Below, one piece after another: positions 17,409-25,931 of a DNA stretch of 64,000 nucleotides. The first letter of the stretch is position 1, and each line of letters opens with the position of its first letter. Under the pieces are notes generated by a model, which saw nothing but the letters and a program-made list of their open reading frames with translations, was not told where the DNA came from and searched no databases. Origin of the DNA: Phenylobacterium sp. (GTDB lineage: Bacteria; Pseudomonadota; Alphaproteobacteria; Caulobacterales; Caulobacteraceae); assembly GCA_004799545.1 (NCBI GenBank), contig SSMU01000012.1, positions 1 through 64,000 on the forward strand, given 5' to 3'. Position numbers and translations under genes: made by a program.

Positions 17409-17957
17409 TTGGGCGAAGCCGATCCGGACGAGGCGCTGCTGGCGCGCGTGGCCGAGGGCGATCCCGCGGCGGTACGCGCCATCGTGGCCCGCAAGCTGCC
17501 GCGGCTGATGTCGCTGGCGCAGCGGATGCTCGGCGATGCGGCGGAGGCGGAGGACGTGGCGCAGGAGGCCTTCCTACGAATCTGGAAGCAGGCCCCGCGC
17601 TGGCGGCCGGGCCAGGCGAAGTTCGACACCTGGCTGCACCGGGTGACGCTCAACCTCTGCTACGATCGGCTGCGGCGGCGACGCGAGATCCTGACCGACG
17701 AGCCGCCGGAGCAGATCGACCCCGGTCCGGCGCCGGACCGCGGGCTCGAGGCCAGGGACGTGGCGGTGCGGGTCTCCCGGGCGCTGGGCGCGCTGCCGGA
17801 CCGGCAACGGGAGGCGATCGTGCTTTGCCATTACCAGGAGCTGGGCAATATCGAGGCTGCGGCGGTGATGGGGGTGAGCGTGGAAGCGCTGGAAAGCCTG
17901 CTGGGTCGTGGTCGGCGCGCCTTGCGGACGGCCTTGGCGGATGTGGTGGAGCGGTGA
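17409..17957 (+). CDS. ECF sigma factor, CnrH-like module
   Basis: 182 aa. Sigma region 2 (about 5-80) includes the DAAEAEDVAQEAFLRIWK motif for core binding and -10 recognition. Region 4 (about 115-175) has the LPDRQREAIVLCHYQELGN helix-turn-helix. I chose TTG 17409 because AGGGG at 17396-17400 is 8 bases upstream and the protein then starts at the normal ECF N-terminus; the longer frame from 17202 contains unlikely sequence. The next two genes encode a one-helix membrane protein and a periplasmic metal-sensor-like protein, the classic sigma/anti-sigma/co-sensor layout. Confidence 0.9.
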   Translation: MGEADPDEALLARVAEGDPAAVRAIVARKLPRLMSLAQRMLGDAAEAEDVAQEAFLRIWKQAPRWRPGQAKFDTWLHRVTLNLCYDRLRRRREILTDEPPEQIDPGPAPDRGLEARDVAVRVSRALGALPDRQREAIVLCHYQELGNIEAAAVMGVSVEALESLLGRGRRALRTALADVVER

Positions 17958-17958
17958 C

Positions 17959-18375
17959 ATGGCGGTCCTGACGCACGAGCGGTTCGAAGGCTTCGCCGAG
18001 GCGTTCGGCGGCGACGTTTCGCGCTGGCCGGCCGACGCGCGCGACGCGGCGGCCCTGTTGATGGCGGCCGAGCCCGGCTTCACCCAGGGCGTGCTGGCCC
18101 GCGCCGAGACGCTCGACGCCGCGCTGGACGCCTGGCGGCCGACGCCGGCCAGCGCCGGGGTCACGGCGCGGATCCTGAGCGCGGCCCCGCGGCTGCGCCG
18201 GGGCTGGCGGCTGTGGCTGTCGCCGGCGGTGCTGGGCGCGGGTCTCGCGGCCGCCTGTGCGGCGGGCGTGATCGTCGGCGTGCAGCTGCAGGAGCGGACC
18301 TCCGAGGCCAGCGAGGTGGCGGTGACCAACACCTTGAGCGCAGTCTCCTCGCTCGACCTCGAGGAGGGCGCATGA
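17959..18375 (+). CDS. Probable anti-sigma factor, single-pass membrane protein
   Basis: 138 aa. A cytoplasmic N-terminal part of about 75 residues begins LTHERFEGFAEAFGGDVSRWP. One membrane helix (about 90-110) and a short periplasmic tail follow. The FGGDVSRWP start is seen in many proteins encoded beside alphaproteobacterial ECF genes. No zinc (ZAS) motif is visible. The ATG is one base after the sigma stop and its TGA overlaps the next ATG by four bases, so the three genes are translationally coupled. Anti-sigma function is inferred from context and topology. Confidence 0.72.
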   Translation: MAVLTHERFEGFAEAFGGDVSRWPADARDAAALLMAAEPGFTQGVLARAETLDAALDAWRPTPASAGVTARILSAAPRLRRGWRLWLSPAVLGAGLAAACAAGVIVGVQLQERTSEASEVAVTNTLSAVSSLDLEEGA

Positions 18376-18857
18376 GCCGGCGGACGATCCTGATCCTGCT
18401 GTTCGTCTCGCTGGCGCTGAACCTGTTCGTGCTGGGCGCGGTGGCCGGCGCCCGTTTCTTCGGCGAGCGGGGCCCCGGCCATCGACCGGAATTCCGCGGC
18501 GGCCCGCCGATGTTCGCGGCTGGCGCGGCCCTCTCCGACACCGAACGCAGCGCCTACCAGGACGTGCTGCATAGCGCCGCGGCGGACGCGGCGCCCAAGC
18601 TGCGCCAGGCGCGAGCCTTGAGGCACGACGCCTGGAGCCGGCTGGGGACCGATCCGGTGGACGCCGCGGCGATCGCTGCCGACCTCGACCACGCCCGCGC
18701 GCTCGAGACCGAGGCGCGCGGCGATGTGGACCACAAGATCGTCGACTTCGCCGCCAAGCTGCCGGTCGCCGATCGCGGCAAGCTCGGCCAGGCCCTGTCC
18801 ACGCCGCCGCAACGCCGCGGCGGGCAGCGTCAGCCGCCGCCGCCGCCGGCGCCCTAG
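18372..18857 (+). CDS. Periplasmic heavy-metal-sensor / CnrX-Spy-like protein
   Basis: 161 aa. An N-terminal signal anchor (about 5-24) is followed by a periplasmic all-helical domain with long amphipathic helices (LSDTERSAYQDVL, LRQARALRHDAW), typical of the CnrX/ZraP/CpxP superfamily. A Pro-rich tail ends it. In CnrYXH the periplasmic CnrX senses metal and frees the sigma factor from CnrY; the same role is inferred here. Few His/Met metal ligands are visible, so the signal may not be a metal. Its TAG shares a CTAG with the stop of the convergent kinase gene. Confidence 0.75.
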   Translation: MSRRTILILLFVSLALNLFVLGAVAGARFFGERGPGHRPEFRGGPPMFAAGAALSDTERSAYQDVLHSAAADAAPKLRQARALRHDAWSRLGTDPVDAAAIAADLDHARALETEARGDVDHKIVDFAAKLPVADRGKLGQALSTPPQRRGGQRQPPPPPAP

Positions 18858-20683
18858 CCGAAAGCCGTCGCCGTCCGGGTCGCCACCTGCTCGGTCTGCT
18901 GGACCGGCAGCGAGAAACTGGCCGCGGTGCCCTGGCCGGGCGCGCTCTTCAGGTCCAGCAGGCCGCCGTGCATCTCGACCAAGGACTTGGATAGGGCCAG
19001 CCCCAGGCCGCTGCCCTGCTGGGTCTTGGCCTGCTGATGCTCGATCTGCTCGAACGGCATGGCCAGGCGGGCAAGGTCGTCGGCGGCGATGCCGATGCCT
19101 GAATCCTGCACCGTCACCCGCACCCGGCGGCCGCGCGGGTCGTCACGCAGGTCGGCCTTGATCAGGATGCGTCCGCCGCGCGGGGTGAACTTCACGGCGT
19201 TGGACAGCAGGTTGAGCAGCACCTGTTTCACCGCGCGGTAGTCGGCCTCCACCTCCGGCAGCTCGGGGAACTCGATGCGCAGCGACAGGCCCGCCGTCTC
19301 GGCGCGGTTGCGGACCAGGCGCACGGCGTCCTCGGTGACCTCCTCCAGGCTGATCGGATCGAACCGCAGGGTCATCTTGCCGGCCTCGATCTTCGACATG
19401 TCCAGGATGTCGTTGATCAGCGCCAGCAGGTGCTGGCCCGAGTTGAGGATATCGCGGGCGTAGTCGACGTAGCGCCGGTCGCCGAGCTCGCCGTACATCT
19501 CACCGACCATGATCTCGGAGAAGCCGTTGATGGCGTTGAGCGGGGTGCGCAGCTCGTGGCTCATGTTGGCCAGGAACTCGCTCTTGGCCCGGTTGGCCGC
19601 CTCGGCGCGGACCTTCTCGGCCTCGTACTTGCGGGCCAGCTCGGAGAGCTGCTCCTGGCTGCGCTCCAGGTTGGCGACCGCGCGGCGCAGTTCCTGCTCG
19701 TTCTGCTTCAGCGCCTCTTCCTGGGCCTTCAGGGCGGTGATGTCGGCGGCGGTGACCACCAGGCCGCCCTCGGCGGTCGGGCGCTCGGAGATCTGCACCC
19801 AGCGGCCGTCGACCAGCTCGGCCTCGCGGGCCCCGGACGGCTCGCCCGCCACTGGGATCTCCTGGCGGGTCGCCTTGATGGCGGCGGCCAGGATTTGCTC
19901 GCGCGCCGCCCCGGGCGTCAGCATCTGGGCGTCGAGATGGAAGAACTCGCGGAAATTGCTGTTCCAGAGCAGCAACCGGCCCTGGCGATCCCACAGCACG
20001 AAGGCTTCCGGGATGCTCTCGATGGCGTCGCGCAGGCGGCTCTCGGCGGATTGGGCGCGCGACTGGGCGAGCCGCTCCTCGGTGACGTCGAGGGCGACGC
20101 CGATGATCCGCGCATAGCCGCCCTCGGGCGCAGCCCCGAAACCTTGGCCGCGGGCGTCGATCCACACCGGCCGGCCGCCGGTCAGGCTGGGCACCCGGAA
20201 CGACACGTCGAAGCCGCCGTAGATCGCCGCCGTGGCCAGGGCGTCGCGCAGGCCGTCGCGGTGGCCGGGCGAGACCCGGTCCAGCACCTGCTGGCCGTCC
20301 ACCACCCCGCCCCGCCAGCCGAACAGGGCGCCGGTCACGTCCGACATGAAGATCTTGTCGGTGGTCAGGTCCCATTCCCAGATGCCGCAGCGGGCGGCCT
20401 CGACGGCCATCCGGAAGCGTTGCTCGGAGTCGCTGGAGGCGGCGTGCGCCCGCTCCATCCGCCGGCTCTCGATCACCAGGATGGCGCCCAGGCCGACGGC
20501 GACGATCAGCGGCGCGATCATCCAGAAGAGCTGTTCGAGGGAGGTCTCCGGCGGGCCTTCCAGCCGGCGGACCGCCGCGGCGGTGTAGACGCCGACCAGC
20601 GCCACGGCCGCGCCGATCGCCACGCGGACGAACCGCTGGGTCGGCGGCCGCACGTTCGCAGCTTCGTCTCCACGCCCCCTCAA
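18854..20683 (-). CDS. PleC-like membrane histidine kinase with two PAS domains but a tiny periplasmic loop
   Basis: 609 aa. Two membrane helices (about 20-40 and 50-70) are separated by only about 12 residues. PAS domains lie near 85-205 and 218-330, a coiled coil near 330-375, then a HisKA domain with NMSHELRTPLNAINGFSEIM, and an HATPase domain with NLLSNAVKFTPRGG, DSGIGI and GSGLGLALSK boxes. The kinase core and second PAS resemble Caulobacter PleC, the developmental kinase/phosphatase, but PleC is about 840 aa with a large periplasmic domain. The frame starts at TTG 20683 and an in-frame stop lies a short distance upstream, so the missing part is not hidden there. Confidence 0.85.
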   Translation of the reverse strand: MRGRGDEAANVRPPTQRFVRVAIGAAVALVGVYTAAAVRRLEGPPETSLEQLFWMIAPLIVAVGLGAILVIESRRMERAHAASSDSEQRFRMAVEAARCGIWEWDLTTDKIFMSDVTGALFGWRGGVVDGQQVLDRVSPGHRDGLRDALATAAIYGGFDVSFRVPSLTGGRPVWIDARGQGFGAAPEGGYARIIGVALDVTEERLAQSRAQSAESRLRDAIESIPEAFVLWDRQGRLLLWNSNFREFFHLDAQMLTPGAAREQILAAAIKATRQEIPVAGEPSGAREAELVDGRWVQISERPTAEGGLVVTAADITALKAQEEALKQNEQELRRAVANLERSQEQLSELARKYEAEKVRAEAANRAKSEFLANMSHELRTPLNAINGFSEIMVGEMYGELGDRRYVDYARDILNSGQHLLALINDILDMSKIEAGKMTLRFDPISLEEVTEDAVRLVRNRAETAGLSLRIEFPELPEVEADYRAVKQVLLNLLSNAVKFTPRGGRILIKADLRDDPRGRRVRVTVQDSGIGIAADDLARLAMPFEQIEHQQAKTQQGSGLGLALSKSLVEMHGGLLDLKSAPGQGTAASFSLPVQQTEQVATRTATAFG

Positions 20684-20791
20684 ACTCGGCGTCCTCCACC
20701 GTGCTCCCGGGTCCCCAAATCACCCGAAGCAGCCACGAGTCTACGCGCGCCGAGTCACCGCGTCATCCGGTTCGAATGGTCGCGGCCCAGC

Positions 20792-23431
20792 TCAGTCCGC
20801 GGCGTCGTCGGCCAGCGCCCGGGTGACCAGTTCGAAGACGTTCTTCGACAGGCCCTCGGCCTTGGCGATCCGCTCCAGCTCGGCCCTCATCAGCTGGGCC
20901 AGCTCGGGCGCATAGCGCCGCCAGCCGCCGAGCGGATCGACCAGCCGGGCCGCGGTCATCGGGTTGTAGCGGTCGACCGCCAGGATCTGGTCGGCGAGGA
21001 ACCGGTAGCCCGCGCCGCTCGGGTCGTGGAAGCGGACCGGGTTGAAGTTGGCGAAGGTGGAGACCAGCGCCCGGAGGCGGTTGGGGTTCTTGGCGTCGAA
21101 GGCCGGGTGGGCGGTGAGCCCCAGCACCCGGCCTAGCGCGCCCTCGGCCGGGTCGCGCGCCTGCACGGCGAACCATTTGTCGACCACCAGCGGCTCGGAC
21201 TGCCAGCGGCCGTAGAAGTGCTCCAGGGCGGTCTCGAACTCCGGGCCGCCGATCAGCATCAGGGCGTTCAGGCCGCCGATGGCGTCGGTCATGTTGCCGG
21301 CCCCGTGATAGTGACCGTCGGCCAGCTCCGCGGTCTCGGTGCGCGGATTGGCGGCCAGCAGGTCGAGGGCGGCGTTGCGCAGGGCCCGGCGGCCGGCGCT
21401 GGCCGCGTCGGGGGAGAACTCGCCGGCCTCCTGCAGGCCCGCGTGCAGGCGGCGCAGGTCCTCGGCCAGGTGGACGGCGAGCCGCAGGCGCAGCGCCTCC
21501 CGCGCCTCATGGATCGCGGCCGGGTCGGCCGGCTGCAGCACCAGCGCCAGGTCGGGCTCGGAGGGCAGGGACAACAACAGGGCCTTGAACGCCGGATCGG
21601 CCGCCTGGTCGGAGAGCGCGCGGCCCATGGCCTCGGCGAAGCGCTCCTCGCCGACCTCGTCGGGCTGGCCCTCGGCGCGGCCCAGGATCAGGGCGCGGGC
21701 GAGCTCCTGGCCGGCCTCCCAGCGGTTGAACAGGTCGGGGTCGGCGGCCAGCAGGGCGTAGCGGTCCTTGGGCTCGGCGTCGCTCGACAGCACCACGGGG
21801 GCGGAGAAGCCGCGCAGGGCGGAGATCACCGGCGCCCGGTCGACGCCTTCCAGCCGGACCCTGGTCCTGGCCTGGTCGAGCACCACCACGGTCTCGTCGA
21901 CCGCCTGGCCGTCGCGGTCGAAGGCCAGGGTGCGGCCGTCCTGGTCGAGCAAGCCTAAGCGGACCGGGATCGGCACCGGCTGCTTGGTGGGCTGGCCCGG
22001 CGTCGCCGGCGTCTGCTGGCTGAGCTCGACGTCCAGGGTCCGCGCGGCGGCGTCGTAGGTCGAGGCGAGGCTCACCCGCGGGGTGCCCGCCTGTTCGTAC
22101 CAGGTGAAGAAGGCGGTGAGGTCGCGGCCCGAGGCCTCGGCGAAGCACTTGATGAATTCCTCGACGGTGGTGGCATGGCCGTCCCAGCGGTCGAAGTAGA
22201 GGTCCATGCCGGCCCGGAAGGCTTCGGGCCCGATCAGGGTCTTCAGCATGCGGATCACTTCCGCGCCCTTCTCGTAGATGGTCGCGGTGTAGAAGTTGTC
22301 GATCTTCAGATAGGCCGACGGCCGGACCGGGTGGGCGAGCGGTCCCTGGTCCTCGGCGAACTGGCGGGCCCGGAGCGCCTTGACGTCCTTGATCCGCTGC
22401 ACGGCGTGGCCGCGCTGGTCGGCGGAGAAGCTCTGGTCGCGGAAGACCGTCAGGCCCTCCTTCAGGCACAGCTGGAACCAGTCGCGGCAGGTGATCCGGT
22501 CGCCGGTCCAGTTGTGGAAATATTCGTGGGCCACGACGCTCTCGATGCGCTCGAAGTCGACGTCGGTGGCGGTCTCCGGGTCGGCCAGCAGGAGGGAGGA
22601 GTTGAAGATGTTCAGCCCCTTGTTCTCCATGGCCCCGAAGTTGAAGTCGCGCACCGCGACGATCATGAACAGGTCGAGGTCGTACTCGCGGCCGAACGCC
22701 TCCTCGTCCCATTTCATCGAGCGCTTCAGGGCGTCCATGGCGTAGGCGGCGCGCGGCGCCATGCCGGTGTCGACGAAGATCCGCAAGGCCACGGTGCGGC
22801 CGGTCATGGTGACCAGCCTGTCTTCCAGCACGTCCAGTTCGCCGGCCACCAGGGCGAACAGGTAGCAGGGCTTGGGGAAGGGATCGTTCCAGACCGCGAA
22901 GTGGCGCCCGCCCGGCAGGTCGCCCGCCTCGACCAGGTTGCCGTTGGAGAGCAGGTGCGGGAAGGCCTTGGGCGCCTCGATCCTGACCGTGAAGCGCGAC
23001 AGCACGTCGGGCCGGTCAGGCCAGTAGGTGATCTTGCGGAAGCCCTCCGCCTCGCACTGGGTGCAGAAGCGGCCGCCGGACATGTAGAGGCCTTCCAGAG
23101 CCTTGTTGTTCTCCGGGTCGATCTCGACCTCGGTCTCCAGCACGAAGGCGTCGGGGAGGTTCGGGATGGTGAGGAACTCGGCGTCGACGCTGCGTTCGCC
23201 TTCGGCCAGCTTCCGGCCGTCGACGGCGACGGAAATCAGCTTCACCCGCTCGCCGTTCAGCTTCAGCGCCTCGCCCGCCGCCCCATTGCGGCGGACCTGG
23301 AGCGTCGCCTTCACGCGGGTGGCGTTGGGCGCCAGGTCGAAGGCCAGGCTGACCTCGTCGATCAGGAAGGCCGGCGGCTGATAGTCGGAGAGGCGGATCG
23401 GCTGGGGGGTCTCTGTACGCATCCCCGTCAT
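20792..23431 (-). CDS. pepN: Aminopeptidase N (M1 metallopeptidase)
   Basis: 879 aa, matching bacterial PepN. The exopeptidase motif GAMENKGLN precedes the zinc site HEYFHNWTGDR, with His302 and His306 as ligands and Glu303 catalytic; the second Glu ligand follows about 19 residues later in LKEGLTVFRDQ. The C-terminal half is the DUF3458 beta/helical region. It removes N-terminal residues from peptides in the cytoplasm. It is on the minus strand upstream of the PleC-like kinase gene (108 bp gap) and divergent from the acyl-CoA dehydrogenase genes. Confidence 0.96.
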   Translation of the reverse strand: MTGMRTETPQPIRLSDYQPPAFLIDEVSLAFDLAPNATRVKATLQVRRNGAAGEALKLNGERVKLISVAVDGRKLAEGERSVDAEFLTIPNLPDAFVLETEVEIDPENNKALEGLYMSGGRFCTQCEAEGFRKITYWPDRPDVLSRFTVRIEAPKAFPHLLSNGNLVEAGDLPGGRHFAVWNDPFPKPCYLFALVAGELDVLEDRLVTMTGRTVALRIFVDTGMAPRAAYAMDALKRSMKWDEEAFGREYDLDLFMIVAVRDFNFGAMENKGLNIFNSSLLLADPETATDVDFERIESVVAHEYFHNWTGDRITCRDWFQLCLKEGLTVFRDQSFSADQRGHAVQRIKDVKALRARQFAEDQGPLAHPVRPSAYLKIDNFYTATIYEKGAEVIRMLKTLIGPEAFRAGMDLYFDRWDGHATTVEEFIKCFAEASGRDLTAFFTWYEQAGTPRVSLASTYDAAARTLDVELSQQTPATPGQPTKQPVPIPVRLGLLDQDGRTLAFDRDGQAVDETVVVLDQARTRVRLEGVDRAPVISALRGFSAPVVLSSDAEPKDRYALLAADPDLFNRWEAGQELARALILGRAEGQPDEVGEERFAEAMGRALSDQAADPAFKALLLSLPSEPDLALVLQPADPAAIHEAREALRLRLAVHLAEDLRRLHAGLQEAGEFSPDAASAGRRALRNAALDLLAANPRTETAELADGHYHGAGNMTDAIGGLNALMLIGGPEFETALEHFYGRWQSEPLVVDKWFAVQARDPAEGALGRVLGLTAHPAFDAKNPNRLRALVSTFANFNPVRFHDPSGAGYRFLADQILAVDRYNPMTAARLVDPLGGWRRYAPELAQLMRAELERIAKAEGLSKNVFELVTRALADDAAD

Positions 23432-23567
23432 CTAGTCCCAAGGCGTGGCGACGCAAAGGCGCCCTGGACGGGTTCACGTGGGGTCAGGCTTTCCTCAGCC
23501 TGCGGCCCGCGTATTGTTCGCGCCGACGACAAGCTGGGCCACCGGCGGATGGGCGGAAACAAGAGCG

Positions 23568-24683
23568 ATGAATTTCGATTTTTCCGACGACCAGAAGTTC
23601 CTGAAGTCCGAGGCGCGGAAATTCCTCGAGGCCAACAGCCCGACGAGCCGGGTCCGCAAGGTGCTGGACGATGACGCCAAGGCCTATGACGAGGCGCTGT
23701 GGAAGGCGGTGGCCGCCCAGGGCTGGCTGGGCGCGGCGATCCCCGAGGAGCACGGCGGCCTGGGCTTGGGCTATCTGGAGCTCTGCGTCATCGCCGAGGA
23801 GCTGGGCCGGGCGGTGGCGCCGATCCCCTTCGCCTCGACGGTCTATTTCCTGGCCGAGGCGATCATGCTGGCCGGCGACGACAAGCAGAAGGCCGAGATC
23901 CTGCCGAAGATCGCGGCCGGCGAGCTGATCGGCGCGATCGCCACCTCGGAAGGCCCCGGCGCGCTGACGCCAAATTCGCTGCAGGCCGCGGTTAGCGGCG
24001 GCAAGCTGACGGGGACCAAGCTGCCGGTCACCGACGGCGACATCGCCGACCTCTGCCTGGTGCTGGCCAAGGAGGGCGGCAAGGCGGGCCTGTTCCTGGT
24101 CGACCTGACCGGGCCGGGCGTCACCCGCGAGATGCTGAAGACCCTCGATCCGACCCGGGACGCCGCGAGGCTGACCTTCAAGGACGCCCCCGCGCAGCGG
24201 CTGGGCGCGGCGGGCGAAGGTTTTGCGCTGGTGGAGCAGGTGTTCGACCGGGCCGCGGTGCTGCTCGGCTTCGAGCAGTGCGGCGGGGCGGACAAGTGCC
24301 TGGAAATGGCCAAGGCCTACGCGCTGGAGCGCTACGCCTTCGGCCGGCAGATCGCCTCCTACCAGGCGATCAAGCACAAGCTGGCCGACATCTACGTCAA
24401 GAACGAGCTGGCCCGCTCCAACGCCTACTACGGGGCCTGGGCGCTCAACACCAATGCGCCGGAGCTGCCGGTGGCGGCCAGCGCGACGCGGATCGCCGCG
24501 TCGGAGGCCTTCTGGTTCGCCTCGAAGGAGAACATCCAGACCCACGGAGGCATCGGCTACACCTGGGAGATGGACTGCCACCTCTACTACAAGCGTTCCC
24601 GGCAGCTCAGCCTGGTGGCCGGCGCGCCGCGGGTCTGGAAGGAGCGGCTGGTGAGCCATCTCGAACGGCGCAACGCGGCCTGA
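23568..24683 (+). CDS. Acyl-CoA dehydrogenase, subunit 1 of an adjacent pair
   Basis: 371 aa flavoenzyme with the three ACAD domains: N-terminal helices (MNFDFSDDQKFLKSEARKFL), a middle beta domain, and the C-terminal helical domain with RYAFGRQIASYQAIKHKLAD and THGGIGYTWEMD, the FAD/acyl-CoA contacts. I began at ATG 23568; the upstream frame from 23445 lies in the pepN intergenic region. The second ACAD gene follows after 11 bp with a strong AAGGAGG between. Paired ACAD genes often form heterotetramers for bulky substrates such as steroid or terpenoid side chains; this is inference. Confidence 0.93.
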   Translation: MNFDFSDDQKFLKSEARKFLEANSPTSRVRKVLDDDAKAYDEALWKAVAAQGWLGAAIPEEHGGLGLGYLELCVIAEELGRAVAPIPFASTVYFLAEAIMLAGDDKQKAEILPKIAAGELIGAIATSEGPGALTPNSLQAAVSGGKLTGTKLPVTDGDIADLCLVLAKEGGKAGLFLVDLTGPGVTREMLKTLDPTRDAARLTFKDAPAQRLGAAGEGFALVEQVFDRAAVLLGFEQCGGADKCLEMAKAYALERYAFGRQIASYQAIKHKLADIYVKNELARSNAYYGAWALNTNAPELPVAASATRIAASEAFWFASKENIQTHGGIGYTWEMDCHLYYKRSRQLSLVAGAPRVWKERLVSHLERRNAA

Positions 24684-24694
24684 AGGAGGCGACC

Positions 24695-25927
24695 ATGGAC
24701 TTCAACGACAGCCCGGAAGAAGCCGCCTACCGCGCCACGGCCAGAGCTTGGCTGGAGGCCAATGCGCCGAAGACCGCCGAGGGCGGCTACGACGACGGCG
24801 AGGGCGCCGGCTCGATGGCCGCCTCCAAAGCCTGGCAGGCCAGGAAGGCCGCCGCCGGCTACGCCCAGATCACCTGGCCGAAGGAATGGGGCGGGCCTGG
24901 CGGCACGCCGATCCAGCAGGTGATCTTCAACCAGGAGGAGGGCCGCCATCCGGTGCCGCCCAATCCCTTCCAGATCGGGCTCGGCATGTGCGTGCCGACG
25001 GTGATGACCTTCGCCGACGAGGCCACCAAGCAGCGGTTCGTCGAGCCGGCGCTGCGCGGCGAGGAGATCTGGTGCCAGCTGTTCTCCGAGCCCTCCGGCG
25101 GCTCGGACGTGGCCGCGGCGCGGACCAAGGCCGAGAAGGCGCCCGACGGCTCCGGCGACTGGCTGATCTCGGGCCAGAAGGTGTGGACGACGGGCGCGCA
25201 GTTCTCGGACTTCGGCATCGTCGTCACGCGGACCGACCCGGAGGCGCCCAAGCACAAGGGCCTGACCATGTTCTGGGTCGACATGCACGATCCGGGGATC
25301 GAGGTGCGGCCGATCCACCAGATGTCCGGCGGGTCCGGCTTCAACGAGGTGTTCTTCACCAACGTCCGCGTGCCGGACAGCCAGCGGCTGGGGGCGGTGA
25401 ACGACGGCTGGCGGGTGAGCCTGGTGACCCTGATGAACGAGCGGCTGGCGGTGGGCGGGCCCTCCGGCGCCGGCTGGGCCCAGTTCATGGAGGCCGCGCG
25501 CAACATCACCGGCCTCGACGGGGCGCCGGCGATCAAGGACCAGGCGCTGCGCGAGAAGATCGCCGACTGGTACGTGGCCACCGAGGGGCTGAAGCACACC
25601 CGCAACCGCACCCTGACCGCCCTGTCGCGCGGCGAGACGCCGGGGCCGGAGAGCTCGATCGGCAAGGTGGTCTCGGCCATGCAGATGCAGGAGCTGGGCA
25701 ACACCGCGGTCGAGATGCTGGACCAGTACGGGATCATCACCGATCCCGAGCTGGCGCCGCTGCATGCGGCCTTCCACGCCTCGCTCTTGGGCGCGCCGGG
25801 GCTGAGGATCGCCGGCGGCACCGACGAGATCCTGAAGAACATCATCGCCGAGCGGGTGCTGGGCCTGCCGCAGGATATCCGCGTCGACAAGGACGTGGCG
25901 TTCAAGGATCTGCCGACCGGCCGCTAG
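24695..25927 (+). CDS. Acyl-CoA dehydrogenase, subunit 2 of an adjacent pair
   Basis: 410 aa, ACAD superfamily of the longer FadE-like class. Visible motifs are LFSEPSGGSDVAAARTKA (substrate/FAD region), GQKVWTTGAQFSD (middle domain) and RIAGGTDEILKNIIAERVLGLP at the C-terminus. An AAGGAGG at 24682-24688 precedes ATG 24695. It follows the first ACAD in one operon and is convergent with the methyltransferase gene. The natural substrate cannot be told from sequence. Confidence 0.94.
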   Translation: MDFNDSPEEAAYRATARAWLEANAPKTAEGGYDDGEGAGSMAASKAWQARKAAAGYAQITWPKEWGGPGGTPIQQVIFNQEEGRHPVPPNPFQIGLGMCVPTVMTFADEATKQRFVEPALRGEEIWCQLFSEPSGGSDVAAARTKAEKAPDGSGDWLISGQKVWTTGAQFSDFGIVVTRTDPEAPKHKGLTMFWVDMHDPGIEVRPIHQMSGGSGFNEVFFTNVRVPDSQRLGAVNDGWRVSLVTLMNERLAVGGPSGAGWAQFMEAARNITGLDGAPAIKDQALREKIADWYVATEGLKHTRNRTLTALSRGETPGPESSIGKVVSAMQMQELGNTAVEMLDQYGIITDPELAPLHAAFHASLLGAPGLRIAGGTDEILKNIIAERVLGLPQDIRVDKDVAFKDLPTGR

Positions 25928-25931
25928 ACCC

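Noticed and set aside
20751..20790. GGTTCGAAT in the pepN/PleC-like gap, resembling a tRNA T-loop
   Set aside because: No matching T-stem, acceptor stem or anticodon arm can be built around it.
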